From Dyella mobilis (GTDB lineage: Bacteria > Pseudomonadota > Gammaproteobacteria > Xanthomonadales > Rhodanobacteraceae): a stretch of 64,000 nt of DNA. Shown here piece by piece: positions 15,715 to 24,575 of the stretch. The DNA lies in contig NZ_JADIKF010000040.1 of NCBI RefSeq assembly GCF_016904945.1, positions 496,001 through 560,000 on the forward strand. Reading direction: 5' to 3'. The notes under the pieces are model-generated. The model worked only from the letters and a program-made list of their open reading frames with translations. It was not told the DNA's origin and did no database searches. Position numbers and translations under genes: made by a program. How positions within the stretch are numbered: the first letter of the stretch is position 1; the number at the start of each line of letters is the position of its first letter.

Positions 15715-17446
15715 GCCCCTTGCCTCCCGCCGGCTTGAAGATCGACAGGTCCACCGGCACGCCGCGATCAGCAAGTTCTTCATAGAACTCCGGCACCGCG
15801 CCGGTTGCGCTGAATTCGCCGCGCACTCGGCCGCCAGGTCCACCCTGGTCGCGTGCCCGGAACGAGAACAGCTCCTGGGTCTGGATCGTGCCGCTTTCGA
15901 TGCCGGTGATTTCCCAGATGTGCGTGACCTTGCGCGAGCCGCAAGGGAAGCGTCGCTGATGGATGATCAGGTCGACTGCCGAGGCGATCTGCTCGCGCAC
16001 CACGACCATCGGCAAGTCCATGTTGGACATCAGCACCATGACCTCCAGGCGCGACAGCGCATCGCGCGGAGAATTTGCGTGCGCGGTGGTGAGCGAGCCT
16101 TCGTGACCGGTATTCATGGCCTGCAGCATGTCCAGTGCCTCGCCGCCGCGGCATTCGCCGACCACGATGCGGTCCGGCCGCATGCGCAAAGCGTTACGGA
16201 CCAGATCGCGGATCGTGATGATGCCCTTGCCCTCGAGGTTCGCCGGGCGCGCCTCGAGCGACACCAGGTTGGGCTGGCTGAGCTTGAGCTCCGCGGCGTC
16301 CTCGATAGTGACGATGCGCTCTTCGTCGGGAATGAAGTTCGACAGAATATTGAGCAGCGTGGTCTTGCCCGATCCGGTGCCGCCAGTCACCACGATGTTC
16401 TTGCGCTCGCGCACTGCCATCTGTACGAATTCGAGCATCGGCTCATCGATCGAACCGAACTTGAGCAGATCCTCCCCCATCAGCTTGCGCTTGCTGAACT
16501 TGCGAATGCTGATGCTGGGTCCGCGCAAGGCGATCGGCGGAATCACGGCATTGACACGCGAACCGTCGGCCAGGCGTGCGTCCACCATCGGCGAACTTTC
16601 GTCGATGCGGCGCCCCAGCGGCGCCACGATGCGCTCGATCGCCGCCAGCACCGCCTTGTCGCCGGTGAAAATGATCGAGGACTTCTCGATGCGGCCGGCG
16701 CGCTCGATAAAAATTTCGTCCGAACGGTTGACCATGATCTCCGTCACCGACTCGTCCGCGATCAAGTCCTCCAGCGGCCCCAGGCCGATCGCTTCGTCCA
16801 GCACCTCCTTGGCCAGGCGGGTGCGGTCGATGCTGGCCGGCAGCTCCGCGTCGAACTCGCGCCCGATGATTTCTTCGATCAGTGCCGCGGTCTTTTCGCG
16901 CAAGTCATCATCGGTCATGCCGCGCACGTCGACCCGCCGCAGGTCCATCTGCTTGACCAGCGAAAGGTGCGCCTTGGTGCGCCATTCGAGCATCTCCGGA
17001 TTCGGCGTACCGATTTGGGCAGGGATCTCCGGCTCGCGCGCCGCAGCTACCGGCATCGGCGGCGGCGAAGGACTGGATGCCGGCGGGGCGTCCGCGAGGT
17101 GAGACGACGCATTGGCGGCTTCCCGCGGCACCTTGAGCGGCGCCGTCTCGGCCTTGTCCACCAGCACGCGCAGGCGATAGGCGCCGATCGTTACGATATC
17201 GTCGCGCAACAGCGGCCCGTGCACGTCCTGGATGCGCTCGCCGTTGACCGCCACCGGCGCACGCCCTCCCAGCACTTCAATGAACACGGCGCCCTGGCGC
17301 AGGCGCAACGCCGCGTGTTCGCGCGCGATGTTCCAGCCTTGCAGGATCACCAGGTTGTCGTCGCCGCGCCCGATGACGCACACGTCGTGCAGGCAGCGCA
17401 CTTGGCGCTTGTCGCGATTGGGGGTTTCGATCAGCACTTCAAACAT
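15707..17446 (-). CDS. tadA: FHA-CpaF fusion: Tad pilus ATPase with N-terminal forkhead-associated domain
   Basis: This protein of about 579 residues joins two modules. Residues 1-100 form an FHA domain (CVIGRGDDNLVIL, NIAREHAALR, VNGERI, DDIVTIGAYRL), which binds phosphothreonine peptides. After a Pro/Ala linker (about 105-145) comes a CpaF/TadA secretion ATPase with Walker A VVTGGTGSGKTTLLN, Walker B ALRMRPDRIVVGECRGGEA and an HA motif LTTAHANSP. CpaF powers pilin extrusion and retraction. Most CpaF proteins lack the FHA part. Start ATG 17446 has GAGG 7 nt upstream and overlaps the cpaC stop. Confidence 0.93.
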   Translation of the reverse strand: MFEVLIETPNRDKRQVRCLHDVCVIGRGDDNLVILQGWNIAREHAALRLRQGAVFIEVLGGRAPVAVNGERIQDVHGPLLRDDIVTIGAYRLRVLVDKAETAPLKVPREAANASSHLADAPPASSPSPPPMPVAAAREPEIPAQIGTPNPEMLEWRTKAHLSLVKQMDLRRVDVRGMTDDDLREKTAALIEEIIGREFDAELPASIDRTRLAKEVLDEAIGLGPLEDLIADESVTEIMVNRSDEIFIERAGRIEKSSIIFTGDKAVLAAIERIVAPLGRRIDESSPMVDARLADGSRVNAVIPPIALRGPSISIRKFSKRKLMGEDLLKFGSIDEPMLEFVQMAVRERKNIVVTGGTGSGKTTLLNILSNFIPDEERIVTIEDAAELKLSQPNLVSLEARPANLEGKGIITIRDLVRNALRMRPDRIVVGECRGGEALDMLQAMNTGHEGSLTTAHANSPRDALSRLEVMVLMSNMDLPMVVVREQIASAVDLIIHQRRFPCGSRKVTHIWEITGIESGTIQTQELFSFRARDQGGPGGRVRGEFSATGAVPEFYEELADRGVPVDLSIFKPAGGKGHE

Positions 17447-17454
17447 GACTGGCC

Positions 17455-18810
17455 TCAATCAACGATGTCGCTGCCGATGGTTTTGCGGAAATCGTCTCGA
17501 AGCCGGTCGCTGTGCTCGATTTCCTTCTTGTTCTCTGGTGAGTTGGCATCCACTACCACCGGGGTCACGAACACCACCAGCTCGGTGCGCTTGGCCTGGA
17601 AATTACGCGAACGGAACAGCGGTCCGAGTATCGGCAGGTCGCCCAGTCCCGGGAACTTGTCGAAGTTCTTCGCTCCCTGTGCGTCGACCAGGCCTGAAAT
17701 GACAATGGTCTGGCCTTCGTGCACGTTCACTTGCGTGTCGGTGCGGCGGGTGACGAAGCCCGGGTAGCCTTGCACTGTTACGGTGGGATCGATGCGGCTG
17801 ATTTCAGTGGAAAGATCGGTCGATATCTCGCCGTCGCTATTAACCACCGGTGCGATGTGCAGCTTGATGCCGTAGTCCTTGTAGTCAACCTGCACCTGCC
17901 CCAGCACGCCGCTGCTGATCGGAATAGGCACCTGTCCGCCGACCAGGAAATCCGCCGTGCCGCCGCTGCGCGCCGAAAGCTGCGGGGAAGCCAGCTCCCA
18001 CGCCTTGCCATCCTGCTCGAGCAGATTGATCTGCGAGCCGATCGAGGTGGCAATGCCGAAATACGAGGCGGTTCCCGGTACTCTCACCGGCAGGCTGGCC
18101 GCGGCTCCCGTGCCATCGACGCCGTTGAAACCGCTCGACATCACCCGGTAATAGGGATTGGTCACCCAGTCGTGCACCAAACCGCCGCTGGGTCCGGCGA
18201 TGACACTGTCCCATTGAATGCCGATCTGGTTGAGCGCCGTCTTGTCGAATTCCATGATGCGCACTTTCATCTCCACCATGGGCTGCATATTGACCGCGTT
18301 CGCGCTGGTGAAATCGAGCACCTGCGGATAGAGCTTGCGAATCGCGGCAACGTGCGCGACATCGGTGGGCGAAAGATTATTGCCGCTCAGCACCACGCTG
18401 CCGCCCACCGCATTCACGGAGATCGGGCTGCCGGATCCAAGCAGCTGGCGCACCAGATCCGCCACCTGGTCGGTATTGCCTACGACGATGTGCACCGCCA
18501 CGCTGCGCTGCGTGCCATCGGCCATCCACAACTGCAGCGAGGTATCGCCCTCTTTCGTGGCGATCAGCACCATCTGGCGGTCGCCCAGCACCTTCACGGT
18601 CATCAGCTTGCCGTCGCCGACTGCCACCCGCGTGAGCGAGCCCGGTGCGTTTTGCACCAGTGCCTGCCCGGCATACATGGTGATCTGGTCGGGAATGACC
18701 ACGGCTTCCGCCCGGGCGATCGGCACGAAGCGAGCGAAAATCAACAGCGACACCGTCAACAGCGCGATGAAGCCCCGGGCGTAACCTTTGTCCTTTGCAC
18801 GAATGTCCAT
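17455..18810 (-). CDS. cpaC: CpaC/RcpA secretin of the Tad pilus
   Basis: This 451-residue exported secretin has a signal peptide (about 34 residues, ending ARA-EA). Its N-terminal pilus/N0-like domain runs through VVIPDQITMYAGQALV and SLQLWMADGTQRSVAVHIV, a BON-like piece through VNAVGGSVVLSGNNL, and the secretin core follows, with VEMKVRIMEFDKTALNQIGI and a late FPGLGDLPILGPLFRSRNF. It forms the outer-membrane channel. It lies 3 nt after cpaB. Confidence 0.93.
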   Translation of the reverse strand: MDIRAKDKGYARGFIALLTVSLLIFARFVPIARAEAVVIPDQITMYAGQALVQNAPGSLTRVAVGDGKLMTVKVLGDRQMVLIATKEGDTSLQLWMADGTQRSVAVHIVVGNTDQVADLVRQLLGSGSPISVNAVGGSVVLSGNNLSPTDVAHVAAIRKLYPQVLDFTSANAVNMQPMVEMKVRIMEFDKTALNQIGIQWDSVIAGPSGGLVHDWVTNPYYRVMSSGFNGVDGTGAAASLPVRVPGTASYFGIATSIGSQINLLEQDGKAWELASPQLSARSGGTADFLVGGQVPIPISSGVLGQVQVDYKDYGIKLHIAPVVNSDGEISTDLSTEISRIDPTVTVQGYPGFVTRRTDTQVNVHEGQTIVISGLVDAQGAKNFDKFPGLGDLPILGPLFRSRNFQAKRTELVVFVTPVVVDANSPENKKEIEHSDRLRDDFRKTIGSDIVD

Positions 18811-18813
18811 GGA

Positions 18814-19599
18814 CTACACATTTCCAATAATGAATTGAATGCCGCTGCCGCTCTTGACGCGGCGACCGAGACGCAAGAGATCCTGCTTGCTGAGCAGGTT
18901 CAGATCGAACGGACGATTGCTGCCGGGGGGACGAAGCAGTACCCGCAGCTCACCCACTTTCATGGCCATACCGATGCGCTGCGCATCCTGCGGGGCGACT
19001 TCCAGGGTGATGTTGGAATAGGTCGAATCGCCCTGCTTGTCATCGTTCGCCTGCACGCCCTTGGCACGCTTGCCGGTGGCCAGCACCAGCACGTTGCCGA
19101 GCAGCGAACGGATATCCGAGGACTGGTCCTGCGTGGTCAACAAAAGCAGGTCGATGTGGTCGCCCGGGACGATCAGGCCGGACACCGAGTTGGTGTCGTC
19201 GACCTGGATCGAATACGCCACGTCCTTGGGATCGATGATGTTGGAGAAGTGGTCCGTCACCAGCTCGACCGCACTCCCCGGAATGGGCGTGCCGTGCGTC
19301 AACGGCGCTCCCAGCGTTTGCCCCAGATAAGCTTCGTAGTTGTCGGGCGTCAGCGCGTCGGCCGGCACGAAATCCGCCGGCACGTCGCGCGAAGCGATTT
19401 CCGCCTTGGTCAGGGTTGCGCCCTTGGGCAAGTCCTTGACCGGCACGACGACCGTACGCATTTCCTGCGGCGGCGGCGTATTCGCCTGTGTGCGTGCAGC
19501 CACTTCGCTGTTGATGTAGTGCACCGCCATCAAGCTGGCGCCGATACCCAGCACGGCTGCGATGCCGAGAAAGATGAGATTTCGATTGATCCTTGCCAT
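18814..19599 (-). CDS. cpaB: CpaB/RcpC Flp pilus assembly protein
   Basis: This 261-residue protein has an N-terminal anchor (IFLGIAAVLGIGASLMAVHY), an SAF/beta-clip domain (VPVKDLPKGATLTKAEI) and the RcpC core (AYSIQVDDTNSVSGLIVPGD). CpaB binds near the secretin and peptidoglycan in Tad systems and may modulate pilus passage. It precedes cpaC, the conserved order. Confidence 0.92.
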   Translation of the reverse strand: MARINRNLIFLGIAAVLGIGASLMAVHYINSEVAARTQANTPPPQEMRTVVVPVKDLPKGATLTKAEIASRDVPADFVPADALTPDNYEAYLGQTLGAPLTHGTPIPGSAVELVTDHFSNIIDPKDVAYSIQVDDTNSVSGLIVPGDHIDLLLLTTQDQSSDIRSLLGNVLVLATGKRAKGVQANDDKQGDSTYSNITLEVAPQDAQRIGMAMKVGELRVLLRPPGSNRPFDLNLLSKQDLLRLGRRVKSGSGIQFIIGNV

Positions 19600-19622
19600 G
19601 CGTTCCTTTCCTTCCCCTCAAC

Positions 19623-19814
19623 TCATATCCACGAAGCCGAAATGGCATACACGAAAGCCGAGTAGGCCTGACGGAGATTGGTCATCAATTGCTGGATGCC
19701 GCCCGGCCCGACCGCCATCAGCACCAACACTACGAACAGCGCCACGAGCACGTACTCGACCAACGCACTGCCGCGCTGCCGCGTGCGCATGAGCTGCCGC
19801 GAGTGCTTCGTCAT
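19623..19814 (-). CDS. flp: Flp-type pilin (second copy)
   Basis: This 63-residue prepilin has a 15-residue basic leader ending in Gly (TRQRG) before SALVEYVLVALFVVLVLM, with the conserved Glu-Tyr pair of Flp pilins. After the helix only about 30 residues remain, the usual Flp size. It sits directly before cpaB, where flp genes often lie, and overlaps the stop of the periplasmic gene upstream. A different Flp pilin opens the operon at 24113. Confidence 0.88.
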   Translation of the reverse strand: MTKHSRQLMRTRQRGSALVEYVLVALFVVLVLMAVGPGGIQQLMTNLRQAYSAFVYAISASWI

Positions 19815-20497
19815 GGCGTCACCCCGTTCGGATCCTGCACGTTGATGACGACCTGCGAGTGATCGTCGCGGTCCTGCACCACCACCACGGTCAGCTTGCC
19901 GCTGCCGCGCTCGTAGCTGAGCACGCAGCTGGTGGCGGCGCAGCGGCTGCCGTCGGCAGGCTTCCAGCCATCTGCGAGCAGATGCTCGCGGAAGTATTCC
20001 GCGTTCTGGCCGGCCGACAGGCCGTTGTCCATCGCGATGGTACGCGCCGGAACCGGATCGTCAGGGTAAGCGATGTCGTTGAAGACCTTGGTGCCTTCCG
20101 GCCGCGCAAAGCCCTTGCCCGGTTCCGGATGCCTGGGTGCGGTAGCCAGATCGATCACGCCAATCTGGCCTTTACTGCCTTCGCCAGCATCGGCTACTTC
20201 AACGGTGGTGAAGTAGTCGCCTTCGCGATGCGCAATGATTTGCTTGCCGCCCATCTCGTTCACCACCACCTTGCCGCCCCAGACTTTGCGATAAAACGCC
20301 AGGATGTCGGCACTATGCTCGTGTGAATCAAACACGCTGGCATGCATGTCCATGCCGTTGTAGACGATGCGCTTGGCCACCGGCGATATCTGTGTTTCCA
20401 CCGGCACCGGTGTCTCGGGCCAGTCCGTTGCCAATGCGGCAAACGGTATCGCCCAGATCAGCGCAGCCACGACGAAGCTGGCAGGCTTACGGAACAT
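19811..20497 (-). CDS. Periplasmic protein of unknown function inside the Tad operon
   Basis: This 228-residue protein has a signal peptide (FRKPASFVVAALIWAIPFAALA). Its mature part has IVYNGMDMHASVFDSHEHSADI, a paired ADGWKPADGSRCAATSC and a C-terminal VVVVQDRDDHSQVVINVQD strand. The overlaps with the TadE/G-like gene upstream and flp downstream show that it is part of the operon. No known family is recognised. It may be a lineage-specific accessory of Tad assembly; this comes from position only. Confidence 0.72.
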   Translation of the reverse strand: MFRKPASFVVAALIWAIPFAALATDWPETPVPVETQISPVAKRIVYNGMDMHASVFDSHEHSADILAFYRKVWGGKVVVNEMGGKQIIAHREGDYFTTVEVADAGEGSKGQIGVIDLATAPRHPEPGKGFARPEGTKVFNDIAYPDDPVPARTIAMDNGLSAGQNAEYFREHLLADGWKPADGSRCAATSCVLSYERGSGKLTVVVVQDRDDHSQVVINVQDPNGVTP

Positions 20498-21380
20498 TTT
20501 TGTACGGCACCAGCTTGTCGGTGGGCACCACGTCGGGCGCGGTGCGCCCCATTTCGAACTGGCTGGCGGGCGTGGTCAGTCCCATCAGCTGATTGAGCAT
20601 GGGAACGTGCTCCAGAATGTTCACCGCGCCATTGACGATGCCCGTGAAACGCCCTAACCAGGTCGACGGCACCAATGGCGCCACTGTGCTGCGAACGCTG
20701 CGCAGCGTATTGGTCGAGTTGCCGTCCAGCGTTTCGCCACCGCCACCGGCATCCCAACTATCGGCCAACAGCACGGTCTTGGAAGAAAAGGCGAAGCGTT
20801 CCGTAGCGGTCGTGCCTAGAAAGGACACCGGATTGCCCGCGCTATCGAGAATCTGCTGCGCGTTGGCGGTTACTTGCGCCGTGACCAGTCCTTGCTTGTT
20901 GGGAGGAAGGCTGTTGCTCAACCCGAAAGTCTTGACCACGTTGCCAATCGCGCTCACTGCCTTGTCGACCAGGCTGGGCGAGGATGTCTGCGAATATCCG
21001 CTCAAGCTAAGGTCGTTGGTTTGCAGCAATGTCTTGCCGGAAAACGTGGTCAACATGGGATCGACGTACTGCGTCGGCACCGTGGCGCTGCTTTTTATCG
21101 CTTGCTGCGCCTGGGCGAACTGGTGTTCGCGCAGGCGATCCTGCTCGGTACTGGTATTGGGCAAACTTTGATTGAGCAAGGCCGGGTCCACCGTGGCTGC
21201 CCACGCCGCCTCGCGCGCGGCGGACTGCGTGGTCTGCTGGATGTGGATGTATTGCCCCACCAAGGTGATGCCGACCGCCAGCGGCGCCAACACCAGCATC
21301 GCCACGATGATTTCCACCAGGCTCTGCCCGCGCTGCAGCGCGGGGCGCGTCGTGTTCCGATGTCTCTGCCAGCTTGGCAT
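20487..21380 (-). CDS. TadE/TadG-like pseudopilin-type protein
   Basis: This 297-residue protein has RGQSLVEIIVAMLVLAPLAVG, the TadE-like leader and helix with Glu, and then QTTQSAAREAAWAA, typical of TadE/G. The body is long and polar. Start ATG 21380 follows GGGAGG; an upstream open frame is not needed. It overlaps the next gene by 11 nt. It is one of three TadE/G-like proteins in this locus. Confidence 0.83.
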   Translation of the reverse strand: MPSWQRHRNTTRPALQRGQSLVEIIVAMLVLAPLAVGITLVGQYIHIQQTTQSAAREAAWAATVDPALLNQSLPNTSTEQDRLREHQFAQAQQAIKSSATVPTQYVDPMLTTFSGKTLLQTNDLSLSGYSQTSSPSLVDKAVSAIGNVVKTFGLSNSLPPNKQGLVTAQVTANAQQILDSAGNPVSFLGTTATERFAFSSKTVLLADSWDAGGGGETLDGNSTNTLRSVRSTVAPLVPSTWLGRFTGIVNGAVNILEHVPMLNQLMGLTTPASQFEMGRTAPDVVPTDKLVPYKNVP

Positions 21381-21495
21381 GATGCCTCCCTCCCTCGCAG
21401 TGCCGTGGCGCGACGCTGAGACCGAACCATCACAGGTCGTTATCCGAACCTGCGATCGCGTTGGCGTCATGGCCGATGCCACCGATTCGGACCGT

Positions 21496-22026
21496 TCAAC
21501 CGTTGATCAAGTGTGTGCAGACAAAGGTGCCGGACAGCGTCGCCGTCTGCTGATTCATCACATCCAGGTTGGGTATTTGCAGGCCGCTGATCGTGAGCAC
21601 CCAGGCGTCGCCCTTCTTCGCCACGCTGACGGCACCCTTCTGCCCCGTCACCATGAACGCCGTCTGGTCGGTGACGTGTTGGTGATCGACGGCAAAATGC
21701 ACGATCGCACCCGGATCAACCATGGCGACATCGATAAACGCCCCCGGCGTCTTGATCTCGGGATGAAACTTGTCCTGATGCGGCGCCACGAACGTGACCA
21801 GATGCTGATGACCGTCGAACGCGCAATCGGCCGACTGGAACGTGGCGCTGCCCGAAACGGCGCCCTGGTATTTGAGCGTGCCCGACGGCCCTTTGCCTGC
21901 ATCACCCTGGCTGTCGGGCGACTTGGCCGAGCAACTCGTTCCTGCCAGCAACAGAGCGCCAAGGCTGAGTGCGGCAGAAAAATTGCGGAATACGGTGTGC
22001 ACGTGTTTCGTCATTGCGGTCGTCAT
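21496..22026 (-). CDS. Lipoprotein in the Tad operon
   Basis: This protein of about 176 residues has a lipoprotein signal (LSLGALLLAGTSC). Its beta-rich body contains SADCAFDGHQHLVTF, FIDVAMVDPGAIVHF and a C-terminal ATLSGTFVCTHL. No family is recognised. ATG 22026 is used; ATG 22014 is also possible, since neither has a strong ribosome site. It lies between the TadG-like and TadE/G-like genes, and a 115-nt gap separates it from the latter, so it is probably an envelope accessory of the Tad machine. Confidence 0.68.
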   Translation of the reverse strand: MTTAMTKHVHTVFRNFSAALSLGALLLAGTSCSAKSPDSQGDAGKGPSGTLKYQGAVSGSATFQSADCAFDGHQHLVTFVAPHQDKFHPEIKTPGAFIDVAMVDPGAIVHFAVDHQHVTDQTAFMVTGQKGAVSVAKKGDAWVLTISGLQIPNLDVMNQQTATLSGTFVCTHLING

Positions 22027-22067
22027 CTTTTTGGGTTGGTACGAGGAAGATTTGAATATCGCGAAGT

Positions 22068-23699
22068 TCATGGCACGCATGGCGCAGCGGCGCCGTTGCT
22101 TACGGCCACCTCTTGCCGAGTCGTGCAAGGCGTGTCGATCAGGCGCGCCTGCCAGTACGGGCTGAACAGGCTGCCCGTTTCGCGCCCTGGATCGGTCAAC
22201 CGCGGAAACAGGCTGCGCGGGCGGCTGAAATAAGTTTGCGCGGATGCCAATGCCGTCATGCCGTTGGCCACGCTCGTATCGGTCACCTGGAAATCGGGTG
22301 GGCCGCCGATACCCTTCACATTGCTGCTCGTCTGCACGGTATTCATGACTTGAGCGACCAGCACACTAAAAACGGGGCCGACGTCCACCGCACTCACACC
22401 GTCAGCTGATGCGCTCTTGCCGTTGTCATACGGCACGGTCGCCTTGTTCGCCACGATGTCGTTGTAGTCGGGAAGACCGACCGTCGCACCAGGCTGCTCC
22501 AGCTCAGGCGTAATCCACGGTGTGCCGTCTTCGGCGGGTTGTGAAAGCGCCATGCCGCTGGCCGCACCGTTGTTGAGCGCGTTGCTGTAAGCCGCATAGG
22601 GTTGCTTTTGGGCGTACTGCGGATCGTTGCCTTGGTACGGCCCGTTCCAACCAGGGTCCTGGCGTGCCAGCGCGGCGAAAGAAGTGCTTACCGTGTCCAC
22701 CGCGGCCGCACCGCCCCAGGCAATCGGCGTATCGAAGTGTTTCAAATGCGGCGGAAAACCTTCCATGCCGCAGGGGACGACGGGACACGTGAATTCGATA
22801 TCAAGCGTGTCCAGGCCCACCCAACTGTGATAGTTGGCCAGGTCGGTGCCGCCGTATTTCTTGATCCATCCAAACAGGAAGGAGCCGTCTCGCTGGCGCG
22901 AGAACGGATCTCGCGCTTCCATCACCACGTTTTTCAGGCGCTCGGCACCCGCGCTGCCCGAACTCGCATTGGGGATCGTGTATCGAGTCACATAGGCATT
23001 CGCGGCCAAGGTGTTCTGCGCGAGGATGCCAATCCCCATCGCCGGGATGGAGGCCTGCGGATCATTGAGCGTCACGACATTGCGCGCGACATTTGCCGCG
23101 TCGGCGGCACCGCCATCGGCCACGACCAGCGAGACTTTCGAATAGACTCCGTTGAGATCCGCCACCGCGGCAGAAGCAACATTAAACAGTTGCTGCTCGA
23201 CGTTGCGGCCTGCTTCGAGATCGCTCTTGGCTTCTTCCAATGCCTCCGTAGCGGCCGCGATCGCCTCGCCGACGCCCGCCCACGAAGTGACCAGGGCGAT
23301 GACACCCAAGGCGTCGGCCAGGTGATCGGTGGCACTGATCGCGAAGTTCGTCCACGAATACCAGCTCACCATTTGCGCCATCGCCACTTCGTTGGCAACG
23401 GAAGCACGATTCATATAGGCAATCAGATTCAGCGCACGCGCCTCCTGCACGGCCGCGCTATAGGCCGCGGCATCGGCGGTGTTGACCAATTGCACTTTCT
23501 TGGTAACCACCTGGCCGGTATCGAACAGCACCACCAGCCCAAGGCACAGCACCAGCAAGGACACCACGACCAGAATCAACGCCTGTCCCGCGACTTTTCC
23601 GCGAAAAAAAGCCCGCCCGTGCACCGATGCGCAGGCGCCTTTACTTACCGCAGCTGCCCCCACCGCACATTGCTGTGCGTGTCGATTCCATCCTTTCAT
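22068..23699 (-). CDS. tadG: TadG-like protein with putative Flp pilus-assembly N-terminus
   Basis: This 543-residue protein begins with a basic leader and GQALILVVVSLLVLCLGLVV, followed by TGQVVTKKVQLVNTADAAAYSAAVQEARALN, the TadG/TadE-like N-terminal domain. The rest is long and periplasmic, with two Cys (TCPVVPCG) and a Trp-rich segment. The start ATG 23699 has AGGG 9 nt upstream. No VWA domain motif (DxSxS) is seen, unlike classical TadG. It follows the first flp gene by 117 nt. Confidence 0.82.
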   Translation of the reverse strand: MKGWNRHAQQCAVGAAAVSKGACASVHGRAFFRGKVAGQALILVVVSLLVLCLGLVVLFDTGQVVTKKVQLVNTADAAAYSAAVQEARALNLIAYMNRASVANEVAMAQMVSWYSWTNFAISATDHLADALGVIALVTSWAGVGEAIAAATEALEEAKSDLEAGRNVEQQLFNVASAAVADLNGVYSKVSLVVADGGAADAANVARNVVTLNDPQASIPAMGIGILAQNTLAANAYVTRYTIPNASSGSAGAERLKNVVMEARDPFSRQRDGSFLFGWIKKYGGTDLANYHSWVGLDTLDIEFTCPVVPCGMEGFPPHLKHFDTPIAWGGAAAVDTVSTSFAALARQDPGWNGPYQGNDPQYAQKQPYAAYSNALNNGAASGMALSQPAEDGTPWITPELEQPGATVGLPDYNDIVANKATVPYDNGKSASADGVSAVDVGPVFSVLVAQVMNTVQTSSNVKGIGGPPDFQVTDTSVANGMTALASAQTYFSRPRSLFPRLTDPGRETGSLFSPYWQARLIDTPCTTRQEVAVSNGAAAPCVP

Positions 23700-23816
23700 G
23701 GCACACATCCCTAACGTACCCACTCGCCGAATTTCGGCATCAACAGGCAAAGCGATCGGAATGTGCGGCACCTGCAAGGTACCGCACACTTGCAAACACC
23801 TCAGGGATTGGGCGAT

Positions 23817-24113
23817 TTAGCCGCCCGTGCCGCTTACTTGGTTATCGTAGGAATTCAAGGTCTTGTCGTGCTGACCCTGCGTCGAAGCCTTACCCGCTGC
23901 GGACTTCGCGTTATTGATGTCAGGCGTTGCGTCGGTACCCGACAACTCATGCGCCATACCGCCCACTTGTGCGCGCACCGTGTGTCCAAAATAGGTAACG
24001 GCAGCAATGGCGGCAATGGCAATCAGGGCGGTGATAATGATGTATTCCGTCATGCCCTGGCCCCGCTGACGGATACGAAACGACTGCTTATTAAGCACAC
24101 GAAGGTGATTCAT
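23817..24113 (-). CDS. flp: Flp-type pilin with extended C-terminus (first gene of the Tad operon)
   Basis: This 98-residue prepilin has a basic leader ending RQRGQG, then MTEYIIITALIAIAAIAAV with the Glu-Tyr pair. After the helix it carries about 55 polar residues (GTDATPDINNAKSAAGKAS...), longer than a standard Flp subunit. As the promoter-proximal gene it is probably the major subunit. It is preceded by about 190 nt of leader from a putative promoter at 24309-24338. Confidence 0.85.
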   Translation of the reverse strand: MNHLRVLNKQSFRIRQRGQGMTEYIIITALIAIAAIAAVTYFGHTVRAQVGGMAHELSGTDATPDINNAKSAAGKASTQGQHDKTLNSYDNQVSGTGG

Positions 24114-24194
24114 CAGATTTCCCCTAACGCTCGTAAAATTGCTCGTCCATGACGAGACAAGTCAGGTTGATGAAACACGTGCCCCCTGAATCAG

Positions 24195-24212
24195 CCTAAA
24201 TATAGGCTACAC
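24195..24212. repeat. Short palindrome in the flp leader
   Basis: TAGCCTAAATATAGGCTA is an inverted repeat (TAGCCTA/TAGGCTA) with a 4-nt centre, about 85 nt upstream of the first flp gene. It could be a regulator site or leader hairpin. Confidence 0.4.
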
Positions 24213-24308
24213 ACGCACTACACTGGCTTCGCGAAACATGCTGTCGCTACACCAGCGGGGAGGAAAATATCAGGCAAGTACGATCAAGTTGTTAAATATT
24301 GCGACCCA

Positions 24309-24338
24309 TTCGTAGAAAAGTATGATCACTGCTGTCAA
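24309..24338 (-). promoter_or_regulatory. Candidate promoter of the Tad operon
   Basis: Read on the minus strand, TTGACA (24338-24333) and TACGAA (24314-24309) are 18 nt apart. The -35 is perfect and the -10 weak. Transcription would start near 24303 and leave a leader of about 190 nt before flp. Confidence 0.35.
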
Positions 24339-24575
24339 GTTCACTAATGATTCAATGTTGTGAAAACACGCACTCGTTTTCACAAAGCTGAAAGCGATCA
24401 TTGCATGTGCAACGAAAAAAACACCGCGATCCGCCATAGAGGCGATCAACGCAGCTCATGCAAGCATTACGCAAGCATGCAAACGTGAAGGACATCGCCA
24501 TCGGCCACATCGGAGCTTGAACTGACCGCCGCAATTTGGATAACGTCGCGTGCCTCACCCATCGAAGGATCGACC

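Larger units (their letters stand above)
24114..24575. other. Divergent intergenic region between the Tad operon and the OmpA-like gene
   Basis: No ORF is supported in these 460 nt, which are clearly more AT-rich than the genes around them. A minus-strand promoter candidate is noted separately at 24309-24338. Short dyads (TAGCCTAAATATAGGCTA, 24195-24212) also occur near the flp leader. The plus strand holds AAGGAT, the likely ribosome site of the gene at 24576. Confidence 0.6.

Noticed and set aside
15659..17767. Long plus-strand ORFs of 700 codons opposite the Tad genes
   Set aside because: They are antisense shadows of high-GC genes; their products are His/Arg/Gln-rich without domains.
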